A stretch of 64,000 nt of DNA from JBBSJZ01 sp041739875 (GTDB lineage Bacteria > Planctomycetota > Planctomycetia > Pirellulales > Pirellulaceae), in the NCBI GenBank assembly GCA_041739875.1, contig JBGSNA010000046.1:8393-72392 (forward strand), read 5' to 3'. The notes below the pieces were generated by a model, which worked only from the letters and a program-made list of their open reading frames with translations, was not told the origin of the DNA and made no database searches. Shown one piece after another: positions 43,633 through 53,800 of this stretch (position 1 is its first letter; each line of letters starts with the position of its first letter). The translations under genes were made by a program, and so were the position numbers.

Positions 43633-45564
43633 GTGCAAACCCAACGTGTTGCCGTTGAACGCTTCTCCACTCGCCATCACTTGGCGCGTCGAGTCACATG
43701 CGCACTTCTTGCCGCCGTGAGCACATTCACCACGACGCCTGGTTGTCGCTCGTACCGGAATGTTCCTGAGACCATTTTCAACGACACGGCATGCATCGAC
43801 GCAATCATGCGAGACGTCGATGCCGGCGCACCAAGTCACGAAGCGGTTGAATTAACGACAGCACCGTTAACGCTTCGTAGCCCCGATGACTTCAACAATG
43901 CTTCCTTCCGTGATCTGGGTTTGAATGAAGCCATCGAGATAGCGCTTACCAACTCCGACGTGCTGAGAGACCTGGGAGCGACGGTGCTTCGATCACCCCA
44001 GCTTGTACCGACCAACGAGTTCAAAGGACTTGTCGAGACAGATCCTCAGGCGAGCGTCGAAGCGGCATTATCCGCGTACGATGCCCAATTTTATGCCTTT
44101 GGAAAGTGGCAAAATAACGACCGTCGGTTCAATAACCGATTCTTCGGTGGTGGTGCCAACGCCTTCCAGCAAGACACGCACGATTACGTCGCTCAACTTT
44201 CCAAACGCACTGCGACCGGAGCTCAATTCGCAGTGAGAAGTGTGACGGACTATGACGCAAACAACGCGACCGGCAACTTAGTGCCGAGCGCTTGGCAAAC
44301 ACAGCTCCATGCCGAAATGCGCCAACCCCTTTTGCAAGGTGGTGGATTGACGTTCAACCGAATCGCTGGGCCGAGCTCGCAACCAGGGCTCTATAACGGA
44401 GTTCTCATTGCAAAAGTCGACAACGACATTTCGACCGCGAAATTTCGCCAGCAAACACGTGATTTCGTCAGCAACGTTATCAACGCCTACTGGGATTTGT
44501 ACTTCGCATATCGCGATCTCGATGCGAAACGTGATGCACTCGAGCGAAGTCGCGAAACTTGGCAAAAGTACCAGGCCCAGAAAACAAGCAATCGCAAGGC
44601 AGGAGCTGCCGAAGCGCTCGCTCGCGAACAGTACTACCGGTTTGAATCCGAGCTGCAGGATGCCATTGCTGGAAAACTTGTTCAACGAACGCAAGTCAAC
44701 AACTCCACTTCGGGCGGAACGTTTGCTGGGCTCAATGGTGTCCAGGCCGCTGAGCGCCGTCTGAGATTGTTGATCGGCATGCCCATCAGCGACGGTGTGC
44801 TGCTTCGACCTGCGGATGAGCCGAATCAAGCCCCGATGATCTACGACTGGGACTCGATCTCCGCGGAGGCGATCCAGCTTCGAAGCGAACTGCAACAACA
44901 GCGTTACGTTCTCAAACGCCGCGAGATGGAGTTGCTCGCTGCCAAAAACTTCCTCATGCCGTCGTTGGACATGGTCACGATCTATCGCATGCGTGGACTT
45001 GGCAAAGGTCTCGCCGGAGATGACAGTGCATTTGAGGAACTGGGGACGCTCGATTACCAAGAGTACGAAGCGAGTCTCGAGCTTCGGCTTCCTGTTGGGT
45101 TTCGACAAGGGCATGCTGCGGTACGTCACGCACGACTGCAAATTTCCCGCGAACGCGCCGTGCTGAAAGAACAGGAACGCCAAATCTTGCATGACCTCAC
45201 TGCTGTGGTCGCTGAGTGCGATCGCGCGTTCGCGCAAATGCAATCGAACATGAATCGCTATCTTGCAGCGAGTGATGCGTTGGAGGTTCTTGATGCGAAC
45301 CAGCAGGCAGGATTGGTCGTCAACTTTGAGCAACTGCTTGACGCTCAACGCCGAGTCAGCGAGTCACAGAGTCGATACTTTGCTTCGCTGGTCGAATACA
45401 ATATCGCGACGAAAAATGTCCAGTTCGAGAAAGGGACGCTGCTGCATGTAGCGAATTTGATGATCGCCGATGAGAAATCAGGGATCGTTCAACACTCGCC
45501 TCGGGGCGATGGAATGTTCGAGGGGCATCCGTCAAGCACAATGGATCCAGTCATGTTAGACTAG
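43633..45564 (+). CDS. TolC-type outer-membrane factor, probable lipoprotein
   Basis: About 643 residues from a GTG at 43633; TTG at 43681 is also possible, and no ATG precedes the lipobox. The start is uncertain. A basic N-terminus and hydrophobic stretch end in TTTPGC (Cys about 38), a fair lipid-attachment site. The outer-membrane-efflux pattern follows: LGLNEAIEIALTNSDVLRDL, a first barrel/helix repeat, VSNVINAYWDLYFAYRDLDA, then the second repeat with LSLELRLPVGFRQGHAAVRH-like residues and the long helix DLTAVVAECDRAFAQMQSNM and NFEQLLDAQRRVSESQSRYF. It should form the trimeric outer-membrane channel for the divergent HlyD adaptors. The intergenic region is shared with the GAF-HlyD gene. 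Confidence 0.85.
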   Translation: MQTQRVAVERFSTRHHLARRVTCALLAAVSTFTTTPGCRSYRNVPETIFNDTACIDAIMRDVDAGAPSHEAVELTTAPLTLRSPDDFNNASFRDLGLNEAIEIALTNSDVLRDLGATVLRSPQLVPTNEFKGLVETDPQASVEAALSAYDAQFYAFGKWQNNDRRFNNRFFGGGANAFQQDTHDYVAQLSKRTATGAQFAVRSVTDYDANNATGNLVPSAWQTQLHAEMRQPLLQGGGLTFNRIAGPSSQPGLYNGVLIAKVDNDISTAKFRQQTRDFVSNVINAYWDLYFAYRDLDAKRDALERSRETWQKYQAQKTSNRKAGAAEALAREQYYRFESELQDAIAGKLVQRTQVNNSTSGGTFAGLNGVQAAERRLRLLIGMPISDGVLLRPADEPNQAPMIYDWDSISAEAIQLRSELQQQRYVLKRREMELLAAKNFLMPSLDMVTIYRMRGLGKGLAGDDSAFEELGTLDYQEYEASLELRLPVGFRQGHAAVRHARLQISRERAVLKEQERQILHDLTAVVAECDRAFAQMQSNMNRYLAASDALEVLDANQQAGLVVNFEQLLDAQRRVSESQSRYFASLVEYNIATKNVQFEKGTLLHVANLMIADEKSGIVQHSPRGDGMFEGHPSSTMDPVMLD

Positions 45565-45593
45565 AGCGGATCCTTGTATCTTGGACAGGCAAT

Positions 45594-45621
45594 CTCCATT
45601 AAGCCGCCTCCATTAAGCCGC
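45594..45621. repeat. Perfect 14-bp tandem duplication before the pseudouridine synthase
   Basis: CTCCATTAAGCCGC occurs twice back to back and ends five bases before the GTG start of the next gene, occupying its ribosome-binding region. Confidence 0.9.
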
Positions 45622-45626
45622 TCGCT

Positions 45627-46400
45627 GTGACGCGTTTAGAAATCCTTTTCGAAGATAACCATTTGCTTGTCGTCAATAAGCCCACGGGCATTGCCACGAT
45701 GGGCACGGTCGATTCGGCGACACTGCACTCGCTTGCGTGCGATTACTTGCGCCGCAAATACAACAAGCCGGGCAACATTTATGTCGGCGTCGTGAGCCGA
45801 CTGGATACCGTGACAAGCGGCGTGATCGTTCTTGCGCGAACAAGCAAAGCAGCTTCTCGCTTGGTGCCCCAATTCGCCAAGAGCTCAAATGATGCAGCCA
45901 CGAAAGTGTATCTTGCCGTCGTCGAGGGCCAGTTAACCGACGACGCGGGTACGCTGTCTCATCATGTGTATAAAGACGATTCCGCCCACCGAATGCGTGT
46001 GGCAACGTCCGCCGAGCAAAAGGATGCGAAGTTGGCTGAGCTGTGCTACGTGACGCTTGATCGGTGTTCAACCTCGACACTCGTGGCCGTGCGTTTGATG
46101 ACGGGACGCAAGCACCAAATTCGTTTGCAATTTTCACAAATTGGTTATCCGCTTCTGGGTGATCGCAAATATGGTGCGAAAGGCGAGTTTGGACCAGCCG
46201 TTTCGGGGATCCCGGGGGTTGCTCTGCACAGTTGGCGGCTGCAAATTACTCATCCCACGCTTCAGCACGCGATGGCTTTTGGTGTACAGCCGCCAAGAGT
46301 ATGGAAGGCTGCCGCGTCGGAGTTGGCCGTGCCTGTGGACGTGTCAACTGAGTTGTGCGATCGGCTAAACATTCCGCATTTTGTTTCTCTTTGTGGCTGA
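45627..46400 (+). CDS. RluA-family RNA pseudouridine synthase
   Basis: 257 residues, GTG start. It isomerises specific uridines of rRNA or tRNA to pseudouridine. The catalytic Asp lies in SRLDTVTSGVIVLARTSKAA, the standard R-L-D motif, with ILFEDNHLLVVNKPTGIATM at the N-terminus and LMTGRKHQIRLQFSQIGYPL plus GDRKYG at the C-terminal side of the active site. There is no S4 domain, so it is of the shorter RluA/TruC-like kind, and the target base cannot be named. It is 62 bases after the TolC-like gene and 84 before the next gene on the same strand. Confidence 0.9.
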   Translation: MTRLEILFEDNHLLVVNKPTGIATMGTVDSATLHSLACDYLRRKYNKPGNIYVGVVSRLDTVTSGVIVLARTSKAASRLVPQFAKSSNDAATKVYLAVVEGQLTDDAGTLSHHVYKDDSAHRMRVATSAEQKDAKLAELCYVTLDRCSTSTLVAVRLMTGRKHQIRLQFSQIGYPLLGDRKYGAKGEFGPAVSGIPGVALHSWRLQITHPTLQHAMAFGVQPPRVWKAAASELAVPVDVSTELCDRLNIPHFVSLCG

Positions 46401-46484
46401 CCCCCGTTGGCAAAACGTTCCCATCAACCGAGCCGAAAAGCAGCGACTGGCAAGACGAATCCAGCTCGCGCGAGAAAGGGCTTT

Positions 46485-46955
46485 GTGCCACAGAAAATCA
46501 TTTCTGGTGGACAAACCGGTGTTGATCGAGCTGGACTTGATGTTGCCATTGCGATGGGTATTGAGCATGGAGGTTGGTGCCCGAAAGATCGCATGTCCGA
46601 GGATGGCACCATCCCAAGCCGCTATGAATTGATTGAGATCCGCGAACGCGACTATCGGGTTCGGACAGAAAAGAACGTTGTTGAAAGCGATGCCACGTTG
46701 ATCTTGATCGAGAGCCAATTGCGTTCCGGCACGGCGCTCACTCGTCGGTTTTGCGTCGAACACGGTGTTAACTTCTTGGTAGTGAACATAAAGCAAGAGA
46801 CTCCGGATCGAATTGCTGAGTGGCTTTCCGATACACAGCCAATCACTCTGAATGTTGCGGGGCCACGCGAAAGCAGCCATCCAGGAATTCACGATCGTGC
46901 GATGGATTTCTTGCTAACGGCGTTGACTGGACCGCACGGCGAGAATCGAGACTGA
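46485..46955 (+). CDS. Putative molybdenum-cofactor carrier (YpsA/SLOG-like)
   Basis: 156 residues. I chose the GTG at 46485 because GAAAGGG lies just before it and the protein then begins MPQKIISGGQTGVDRAGLDV, the normal N-terminus of this family; a TTG at 46407 would add 26 basic residues. GGQTGVDRAGLDVAIAMGIEHG, GWCPKDRMSEDG and TRRFCVEHG-like residues match the family annotated as molybdenum carrier proteins, which bind molybdopterin-type cofactor in a Rossmann-like fold. No molybdopterin synthesis gene is nearby. It acts in the cytoplasm. It is separated from the pseudouridine synthase by 84 bases. Confidence 0.78.
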   Translation: MPQKIISGGQTGVDRAGLDVAIAMGIEHGGWCPKDRMSEDGTIPSRYELIEIRERDYRVRTEKNVVESDATLILIESQLRSGTALTRRFCVEHGVNFLVVNIKQETPDRIAEWLSDTQPITLNVAGPRESSHPGIHDRAMDFLLTALTGPHGENRD

Positions 46956-47267
46956 CTCAATAACATTGACTCGATAACATTGAGCGATTTCAGTTCAAAG
47001 CGACAGACGTTCTTTCCGCTACGATCGAACCCTTCATTGACTTTCGCTTCGGCTTTCCTAAACGCTAAGGCAAGCCCTACCGTCACAAGGTCCGATAGCT
47101 TCCTTTGTCCCAAACCGCTCGGGACGTGTGCCCAGTCGGCATCGGAGCGGTCTTGCCAAACAACACCCAGTACCCGCCCACCTCCTTCATTCCGCGCCGC
47201 GTGACTGCGATTTGATTGATCGCTACGAACGACGTGGCTCGCTGGTTTCTAATATAGGATCATACCC
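46956..47267. other. Intergenic region with 14-bp tandem duplication
   Basis: GACTCAATAACATT / GACTCGATAACATT (46954-46967, 46968-46981) is a tandem pair with one mismatch that starts inside the preceding stop codon. Further right, TAATAT at 47250-47255 could be a -10 box and TAGGA at 47256-47260 a ribosome-binding site for the next gene. No coding sequence is supported. Confidence 0.5.
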
Positions 47268-48587
47268 ATGAAGTCTCGCTTTTCACGACATCTCCGACGC
47301 CTCGCACTCCTCGGATTGATCGTTGTTGGATCGACGAATACTGTCGCTGTTACTCATGCACAAGAGTTGGACAGCGACAGCGGAGCGATAAACGCTTCGG
47401 CTGACTGGTGTGGTTGGGGAACGCATGACTCGATGCCGATGACTCCTGTAGCGGTAAAGCCGCTCGCGGACTCCTTGAAACGCCCAGCGTCACGGACTGG
47501 ATCCGGATTTGAACAATCACTTGCTGCATTCGCTGCCGCAGCAACCGCGAAAGTTGGGTTCTCGTTTGAGCAGATCATCGAACCGTTTGCGATGGTTAGC
47601 AGCGACCAATCGGACTCCTTGAACAAGATCAATGAATTCCAGAAATGGTGGGACGTGGCAAAGAGTTCCGCTGGCCCAACGGTCGCGGCGCTTTCCGACG
47701 CAAATGACGACGAGTGCAACCGCGTCGTCACAACGAACAACGTGTACGCGTCGGAGTATGTTCCGTTTGTCGATTTTGACGGTCGACTTGCAAACACGCA
47801 CACTGCCAACGAAATTCGTACGCCCGATTGGCAAGAGTTTGATGATGACGGTTTCAATGTCATTGGCTCGTCAGATCTACTTCGGCAAAAGTTGGATCTG
47901 ATCGCACAAGAAGAGCCCATCGACGCAAATGCAAACGACGAACTCAATCGCGTGTTTGCCAAACCGTTTCCATCGGTGGACTTGCCGAAGGATCCCGTTG
48001 TCGGGGCCTCGCCCATGATCGTAACGCTTGACGAGGCTTACTTGCCTTACGATCTAGCCCAGAGCGACCTCTCTCCATGGTTACCAGCATCATTTGCCGT
48101 CAAGCCGTTTTGCTTGCGGTTTCAACCCAGTGGTCCTGAATCGGATCCAATGTGGACCGAAAAGATTGAACCGACAGCGACAAAGCCAAGTGAGTTGCAA
48201 CAAGCCTCCGCAGATTGCCTTCTTGATGAGTGGATCTGGAGCCTGGAGCAGTCACTCGAGTCCGGCTCGTCGCTTCGACAAGCGATGACACCAACACGAC
48301 TCGGCATCAACATTGCGTTGTTGGCCAATCACGGGAGTCGAGTCACATCAAAAGCGACTCAATTGATCGCGAGCTTCTGGCCGGAAGTGCCAGCGAAACC
48401 AGTCGCATCACGCCAGCTTCTAGCAAGGGCCGAAGCGACTGAAGCAGCACCAGCCGATCAAGTGACTCGCGAACAGATCACAAACGCAGTCGCTATAATC
48501 CAGCAGTGGTGGGCCGGTGCACAAGCGTTCCAGCAAGATTGGCTTCGCGTCGCCGAATCGAAGAACAAAGAAAACCAACAGCGATAA
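47268..48587 (+). CDS. Secreted protein of unknown function
   Basis: 439 residues. A basic N-terminus and hydrophobic core (MKSRFSRHLRRLALLGLIVV ... THAQEL) make a good signal peptide. I do not recognise a family. The mature part is acidic, rich in Ser, Ala and Asp, and has paired tryptophans (KWWDVAKSS, QQWWAGAQAF, DEWIWSLEQSL) and a few scattered cysteines without a haem or metal pattern. No transmembrane helix or repeat is visible. The ATG is preceded by TAGGA seven bases upstream. It is followed by a convergent membrane-protein gene 96 bases away and seems to be transcribed alone. Confidence 0.7.
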   Translation: MKSRFSRHLRRLALLGLIVVGSTNTVAVTHAQELDSDSGAINASADWCGWGTHDSMPMTPVAVKPLADSLKRPASRTGSGFEQSLAAFAAAATAKVGFSFEQIIEPFAMVSSDQSDSLNKINEFQKWWDVAKSSAGPTVAALSDANDDECNRVVTTNNVYASEYVPFVDFDGRLANTHTANEIRTPDWQEFDDDGFNVIGSSDLLRQKLDLIAQEEPIDANANDELNRVFAKPFPSVDLPKDPVVGASPMIVTLDEAYLPYDLAQSDLSPWLPASFAVKPFCLRFQPSGPESDPMWTEKIEPTATKPSELQQASADCLLDEWIWSLEQSLESGSSLRQAMTPTRLGINIALLANHGSRVTSKATQLIASFWPEVPAKPVASRQLLARAEATEAAPADQVTREQITNAVAIIQQWWAGAQAFQQDWLRVAESKNKENQQR

Positions 48588-48683
48588 CGCGATTCACCAA
48601 GTGGCCTGAATTAAACTCGTGAAAGCGAAGGCTGACTGGACGAACAATCCGCCGATCGACTCGCTCGGCTGAATCAGTTCAAA

Positions 48684-49127
48684 CTACATCGCGCCGCGTA
48701 CCTTCACAAATCCGCTGATCGCGACAATCACGGCCGCCAAGATAACGATAACGCGTGTCCAAAACACACGATTCTTGCGAAATTTCTCAAGCGCTGAACT
48801 ACGTCCCACCAATGCTGCGGCGATGAAGAAAATGACAAATGCAAGAATCATCTTCGTGCCAACCAAGCCGTGATAAAGGCCGTCGCCTTTGTGCAACTTC
48901 ATCGCTTGGAAGTAGTTGTAAAACCCGCTGACCAGGAACAGCAAAATCCCGCCGTGGATAAACTTCTTCCAACGTCCGAGGACGCCACGCATCAATTCGG
49001 CTCGTGGTTCTTCACTCAGCGCGGATGCCGCAGGCATGAGAACGAACAAACTGAACACCACGCCACCGACCAACACAATGGCTGTGGATACGTGCACAAT
49101 CCGCGAAACAATATCAATCACTTCCAT
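48684..49127 (-). CDS. Four-helix membrane protein, CopD-like
   Basis: 147 residues from the ATG at 49127, which has AGGAAA eight bases upstream. Four hydrophobic segments cover most of it: VSRIVHVSTAIVLVGGVVFS, FIHGGILLFLVSGFYNYFQA, TKMILAFVIFFIAAALVGRS and FWTRVIVILAAVIVAISGFV. Conserved His residues in VHVSTA and KFIHGG recall CopD and cytochrome-b561-like bundles that bind copper or haem between helices. The short C-terminus (KVRGAM) is basic. Function is not established. It has a 243-bp upstream gap with no other recognised content. Confidence 0.65.
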   Translation of the reverse strand: MEVIDIVSRIVHVSTAIVLVGGVVFSLFVLMPAASALSEEPRAELMRGVLGRWKKFIHGGILLFLVSGFYNYFQAMKLHKGDGLYHGLVGTKMILAFVIFFIAAALVGRSSALEKFRKNRVFWTRVIVILAAVIVAISGFVKVRGAM

Positions 49128-49370
49128 TACTGATTTCCTTGAGAGAACGAGTCCACGTCCGCAAATTCTTGGGTGCATACCGAACCCAAACCAAAAGCGA
49201 GCCGATCTTCAACGCGAGCAGACCGCCATTGCGAGCCAGTCCATCGTGCCCAAATTGTTTTTTTGCGAATCAGTCAGCTAGATGAGCGTAGTTTTTCCGC
49301 TCTGGTTGTCCAAGGGGTTCACAGGACTCTGCTCAGATTCGGTTCGGAGTTGTCTGTGGTGCGATTGTGG

Positions 49371-50798
49371 TTAACCGGTAACCAGTTTTTCACAGAACTT
49401 GCCTTCGTTGATCGTTGGCCGTTCCGGTCGGCCTTTGTGGGCATACGTGAGCGCCATGTTATCGATTCCGAGCAAATGCAAGATGGATGCGTGCAAGTCG
49501 TGGACATGCAAACGCTGCTCCGTGGCGCGGAATCCGAGTTCATCGGTTTCGCCAATCGTTTGACCGCCGCGCACCCCGCCACCAGCCATCCACATGGTGA
49601 ACCCGCTCGGATTGTGGTCGCGGCCATTGCCCTTTTCGCTCATTGGGGTGCGTCCGAATTCACCACCCCAAACGACCAACGTCTCGTCCAGCATACCGCG
49701 TTGCTTTAAATCCTTCAGCAGTGCCGCTACCGGCCGATCCATGCCCCGGCACATGTTTCCGTGATTCGTTTCGATATTGGAGTGCGAATCCCATTTACTT
49801 CCCGCGCCACTATACAGCTGGATGAACCGGACTCCACGTTCGGCAAGTCGTCGACCGAGAAGGCACAATCGACCGTAGGACCCCGTCTCCTTTTCATTGA
49901 TGCCGTACATCTCCAATGTCTCTGCGGATTCGTCGCTCAAATCAATGGCTTCGGGCGCATCGGCTTGCATCCGGAAAGCAAGTTCATAGCTCGCGATACG
50001 AGCTTCGAGCTCCGATTGTTCCGGGTGTACTTCTGCGTATCCCCGATTCAACTGGTTAAGAAAATCGAGTTTGGATAGCTGTCGCCGCTCCGTGAAGCCT
50101 TCGGGTGTATTCAAATAGGGAATCGGTTGGCTGCCTTCGCTCAATCGCGTGCCTTGATAGACCGCTGGCATGAATCCGGGGCCCCAGTTCCTCGGCCCGT
50201 TGACGACTTGCGCGTTGTTGTCTTGCATCACAACGAAGCCCGGCAGATTCTCATTCTCTGTGCCGAGACCGTATGACACCCAGCTTCCCAATGAAGGACG
50301 ACCACTCAATATCGAGCACGTATTCATCTGGCACACACCCGCCGAATGATTGATGCCTTCGGCGTAGCATGAACGAATGACCGCAAGTTCATCCGCACAC
50401 TCGGCAATGTGGGGCAGCCAATCAGAAATCCAAAGTCTACTCTCACCGTGCTGGGCCCATTTGCGTTTGCACTCCAATAGCGGCGACTTCATTTCCCCCA
50501 TCGCTGTGATGACTTCACCGAAACTCTCAGGAATTCGCTGTCCCGCAAGCTTGTTCAACAAAGGTTTTGGATCGAACAGATCAAGGTGACTTGGACCTCC
50601 CTCCATGAAAAGAAAAATCACACGTTTCGCAGTCGGAGCATGATGTGGCCGTTGCGGAAACGACAAGCTTTCTGAGTTTCTAGGCGCGTTGGTTGCCGAA
50701 TGAGCGGTCGTCAATCCTGCGAAGGCGACTGCGCCAAACCCAGCACCACTTCGTACCAGGAATTCGCGTCGAGTCTTTGGGATGGAAATATGATTCAT
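49371..50798 (-). CDS. DUF1501 family protein, Tat-exported, second copy
   Basis: 475 residues. The twin-arginine signal is TRREFLVRSGAGFGAVAFAG. Family segments are VIFLFMEGGPSHLDLFDPKP, GVRFIQLYSGAGSKWDSHSN, VVWGGEFGRTPMSEKGNGRD and HNPSGFTMWMAGGGVRGGQT; the His/Asp/Glu residues fit the alkaline-phosphatase-like metal sites, but there is no formylglycine Cys. It is clearly a paralogue of the protein at 16142-17590. It follows the second cytochrome/DUF1553 gene by 85 bases on the same strand, repeating the same gene order. Its enzymatic role is unknown. Confidence 0.88.
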   Translation of the reverse strand: MNHISIPKTRREFLVRSGAGFGAVAFAGLTTAHSATNAPRNSESLSFPQRPHHAPTAKRVIFLFMEGGPSHLDLFDPKPLLNKLAGQRIPESFGEVITAMGEMKSPLLECKRKWAQHGESRLWISDWLPHIAECADELAVIRSCYAEGINHSAGVCQMNTCSILSGRPSLGSWVSYGLGTENENLPGFVVMQDNNAQVVNGPRNWGPGFMPAVYQGTRLSEGSQPIPYLNTPEGFTERRQLSKLDFLNQLNRGYAEVHPEQSELEARIASYELAFRMQADAPEAIDLSDESAETLEMYGINEKETGSYGRLCLLGRRLAERGVRFIQLYSGAGSKWDSHSNIETNHGNMCRGMDRPVAALLKDLKQRGMLDETLVVWGGEFGRTPMSEKGNGRDHNPSGFTMWMAGGGVRGGQTIGETDELGFRATEQRLHVHDLHASILHLLGIDNMALTYAHKGRPERPTINEGKFCEKLVTG

Positions 50799-50883
50799 GA
50801 TTTGGCCTCACCAATATCTACCGAAAACTTATTTATCAAACACTGCCGAAATCCAGCACCACAAAAAACGCACCACCGATGCC

Positions 50884-53800
50884 TCAGTGAACGTATAGAA
50901 ACTCGTTCGAATTCAGAATCGCGTGACAGAAGTCCGCCAATGCCGCTTCGTCGGACGACAGATTCAAGACGCGATCACCACGACCGACCAGATCCAGTCG
51001 CTCGCTGGTTGTGTTTCGCATTACACCAGGAACATTTTCGAATTGCCAATAACCAATCGTCGCACCATGCTCTCGTTCGACTGAATGCAATATCTCTTCC
51101 ACGCCCAGTGGACTGGCAAGCAACCGAACATCATCAATCAAACCATCGAATCCTTGTCGACTTTTTGCCGAGAATCCACCAATGGTGAGCGGCAATTGAT
51201 TGCCCAGCGGTTGCGTGATTTCATGCGGAACGACAGACGTCAGCAACTGTTCATCGTCGTTGGATAAATCCTTCAGATAGAACGTGACGGTTCCCTTACC
51301 ATCGTCACGTGGCAATCGGAAGACTGCGGAAGCGTAATACGGTGTGTTGATCTGTATATGTTGGTCCGAGAAAATAGCGTCTTCCGAAACGACTCCGCTG
51401 GCTTTGGCGCCAGCCATCTGGAGCACCAGTGTATTCGGCTTCCGTCGCGAACCGGCACCCGTGATGCCGAAACGCCAACCGGGAGTCGTGTGGGAGCCAT
51501 CCCATTTTCCGACGAGGGTTCGAACGTCGCCATTCTTGGCGATCGAGCGCAGTTGAAAGAACGTTTCGATCGTGAATTCGTCCGCACTCAACGACGGATC
51601 GTGAGGTATCGACAGCTGCAACGCAGTTTCATCGAGTTCGAATTTGATGCCCTGGCCATCACGATACGGAAGCTTGGCTGTCTCGACTAAACCGCTTGAC
51701 GCAACTGACTGCACCGCTTCGATCTCGGCTTTTTGATGCGAGATGAACTGCAACGACTGACTCATTTCACTTGGAGTGGCCTCGCGGCCGTATACTCTCC
51801 TCCACGCCATTGCCACCTGGTCGGGGAGATCATCCGATGATGCTCGCAACGACGCTGCCAGTGTGCGCCCATAACCGAGCATCAGATCACTGTTAATCAT
51901 CAACAGTGATTGAACAGGCGTGGTTGTCGTGTTCCGTGTTGAGTTACTCGAAAAGAACTGAGGCAAGTCAAAGCTATCGAGCAATTGGTCTGGCGAATTA
52001 CGCATGACCTTTGCGTAGATCGTTCGATACGGAGAGTCAGGCTGCTTGCCTGGACCACCGCTTATTTCTTGGAGTTTGCCGGTCACCGCTAGCAACGAAT
52101 CACGAATCTGTTCCGCACTGAGTCGACTCGTGTCACGCCTCCAGTAGAACTCATTCGCTGGATCAATTTCATGGAACTCGTCATATCGTGGATGCGTTGT
52201 CGACTGGCGATAGGTAGCGGAGAGCAGAATCTCACGGTGCAGTGATTTCAAACTCCACCCATCCTCAATGAATTTTATCGTCAGCCAATCAAGCAACTCG
52301 GGATGAGTGGGGCTGCCACCGAGTCGGCCAAAGTCGCTCGGGTTTGTTGCGAGTCCGCGTCCAAAGTGACTTTGCCAAATTCGATTCGCGATCACACGAG
52401 TTGATAACGGATTGGATGGAGTGGTGAGCCATTTGGCCAGGGTACTTCGACGTCCCGTCGTTGCCTTCGAAAGAACAGGTTCAATGACCATTGGTTCGGA
52501 ATCCATGATCGACGGCGCACCAGGCAAGATCGCCTCGTCCTTTCGTTTGGGAAGCGCTGTCGTAGGTGCGACCGGACCAACATCGGCAACCGTCATCACA
52601 ACGGGCAACGCCTTCGGCTTCAAGGCATCAAACTCCTTCAATTGGCGGCGAAGAGCAACCAACTTTTCTTTATCTTCTGCCGACACGGACTGGTCCAACC
52701 GGTCATACTCCGCTTGCACTTGCCGCTGAACTAGGTACGCGAGTTGCTCTTCATAGGGCGTGCGGTCCTCGGATGCTTTCCTTGCGATCGCGTTCACGTT
52801 ATCTGGGAAACGATCGATTGCTTCGTTGCGAAGTTTCTCCTTGTACGATTTTTCAATCGCGTCGATCTTTTTGCGAAGCTCTGCCGTTTTTGCTTCCCAG
52901 ACCGAAAGCTGCTCGCGATACGCCAGCACGTCTTGCGAACTCGCCAGTTCAACGTCGTGTGGCATGACCGTCGTCAGGAACGCCTGCAGTCGAAAGTAGT
53001 CTTTCTGGAGCAATGGATCGAACTTGTGATTGTGGCATTTGGCGCATTGAAGCCCCAAACCAAGAAACACATCGGCTGTTGTGTCCGTCAAATCCTCGAG
53101 AATCGTATTCCATTGGCCCGGTGCGTCACGGATATTCCATTCGTAAACCCAATGCCGAAGAAACCCGAGCCCGGCTTGTGCATCGATGTCATTGGGGAAC
53201 AATTCATCGGCCGCCAACTGCTCTTGCACAAATCGATCGTACGGTTTGTCATCGTTTAGGGAGCGAATGACATAGTCACGGTATTGCCACGCATGTGGAC
53301 GGTAACCATCGGCTCGATACCCGTCACTATCGGCATAGCGAACCAAATCAAGCCACTGGCGCGCCCCATGCTCACCGTAACCTTTGGAATCGAGCAGTCG
53401 ATCGACAAGCTTCTCGTAAGAATTCTCGGATGCATCATTCACGAAGTCCGCAATCTGCTCAGGCGTTGGTGGTGATCCAAGAACATTCAAATACAAACGT
53501 CGCGCAATCGCAATCCTGTCTGCTTCCGGTGCCGGCTCCAAGTCTTCGCTCTGCATTCGCGCGGCAATGAAATGGTCGATTTCATTACGCGCCCAATGCT
53601 GCATGGGCCCGCTTAGCTCTGGTACTACGGGTGATGACACAGGCTGGATTGCCCACCAAGATCGGTCGTCTTCGTTAAATAACTCACGTTTGCGAACAGG
53701 TGCATTCGGATCAGTCCCCGGCCATGGGGCACCGATCGCGACCCAACGTGTGAGTATCGCGATCTGCTCATCCGTAAGCTTTTCCTCCGGCGGCATCTCC

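Noticed and set aside
44278..45348. 356-codon minus-strand frame inside the TolC-like gene
   Set aside because: It mirrors the coding strand of a supported gene, contains no family motif and has a composition typical of antisense frames.
49371..50798. DUF1501 proteins considered as sulfatases
   Set aside because: They share the superfamily fold but have no C/S-x-P/A-x-R formylglycine site.
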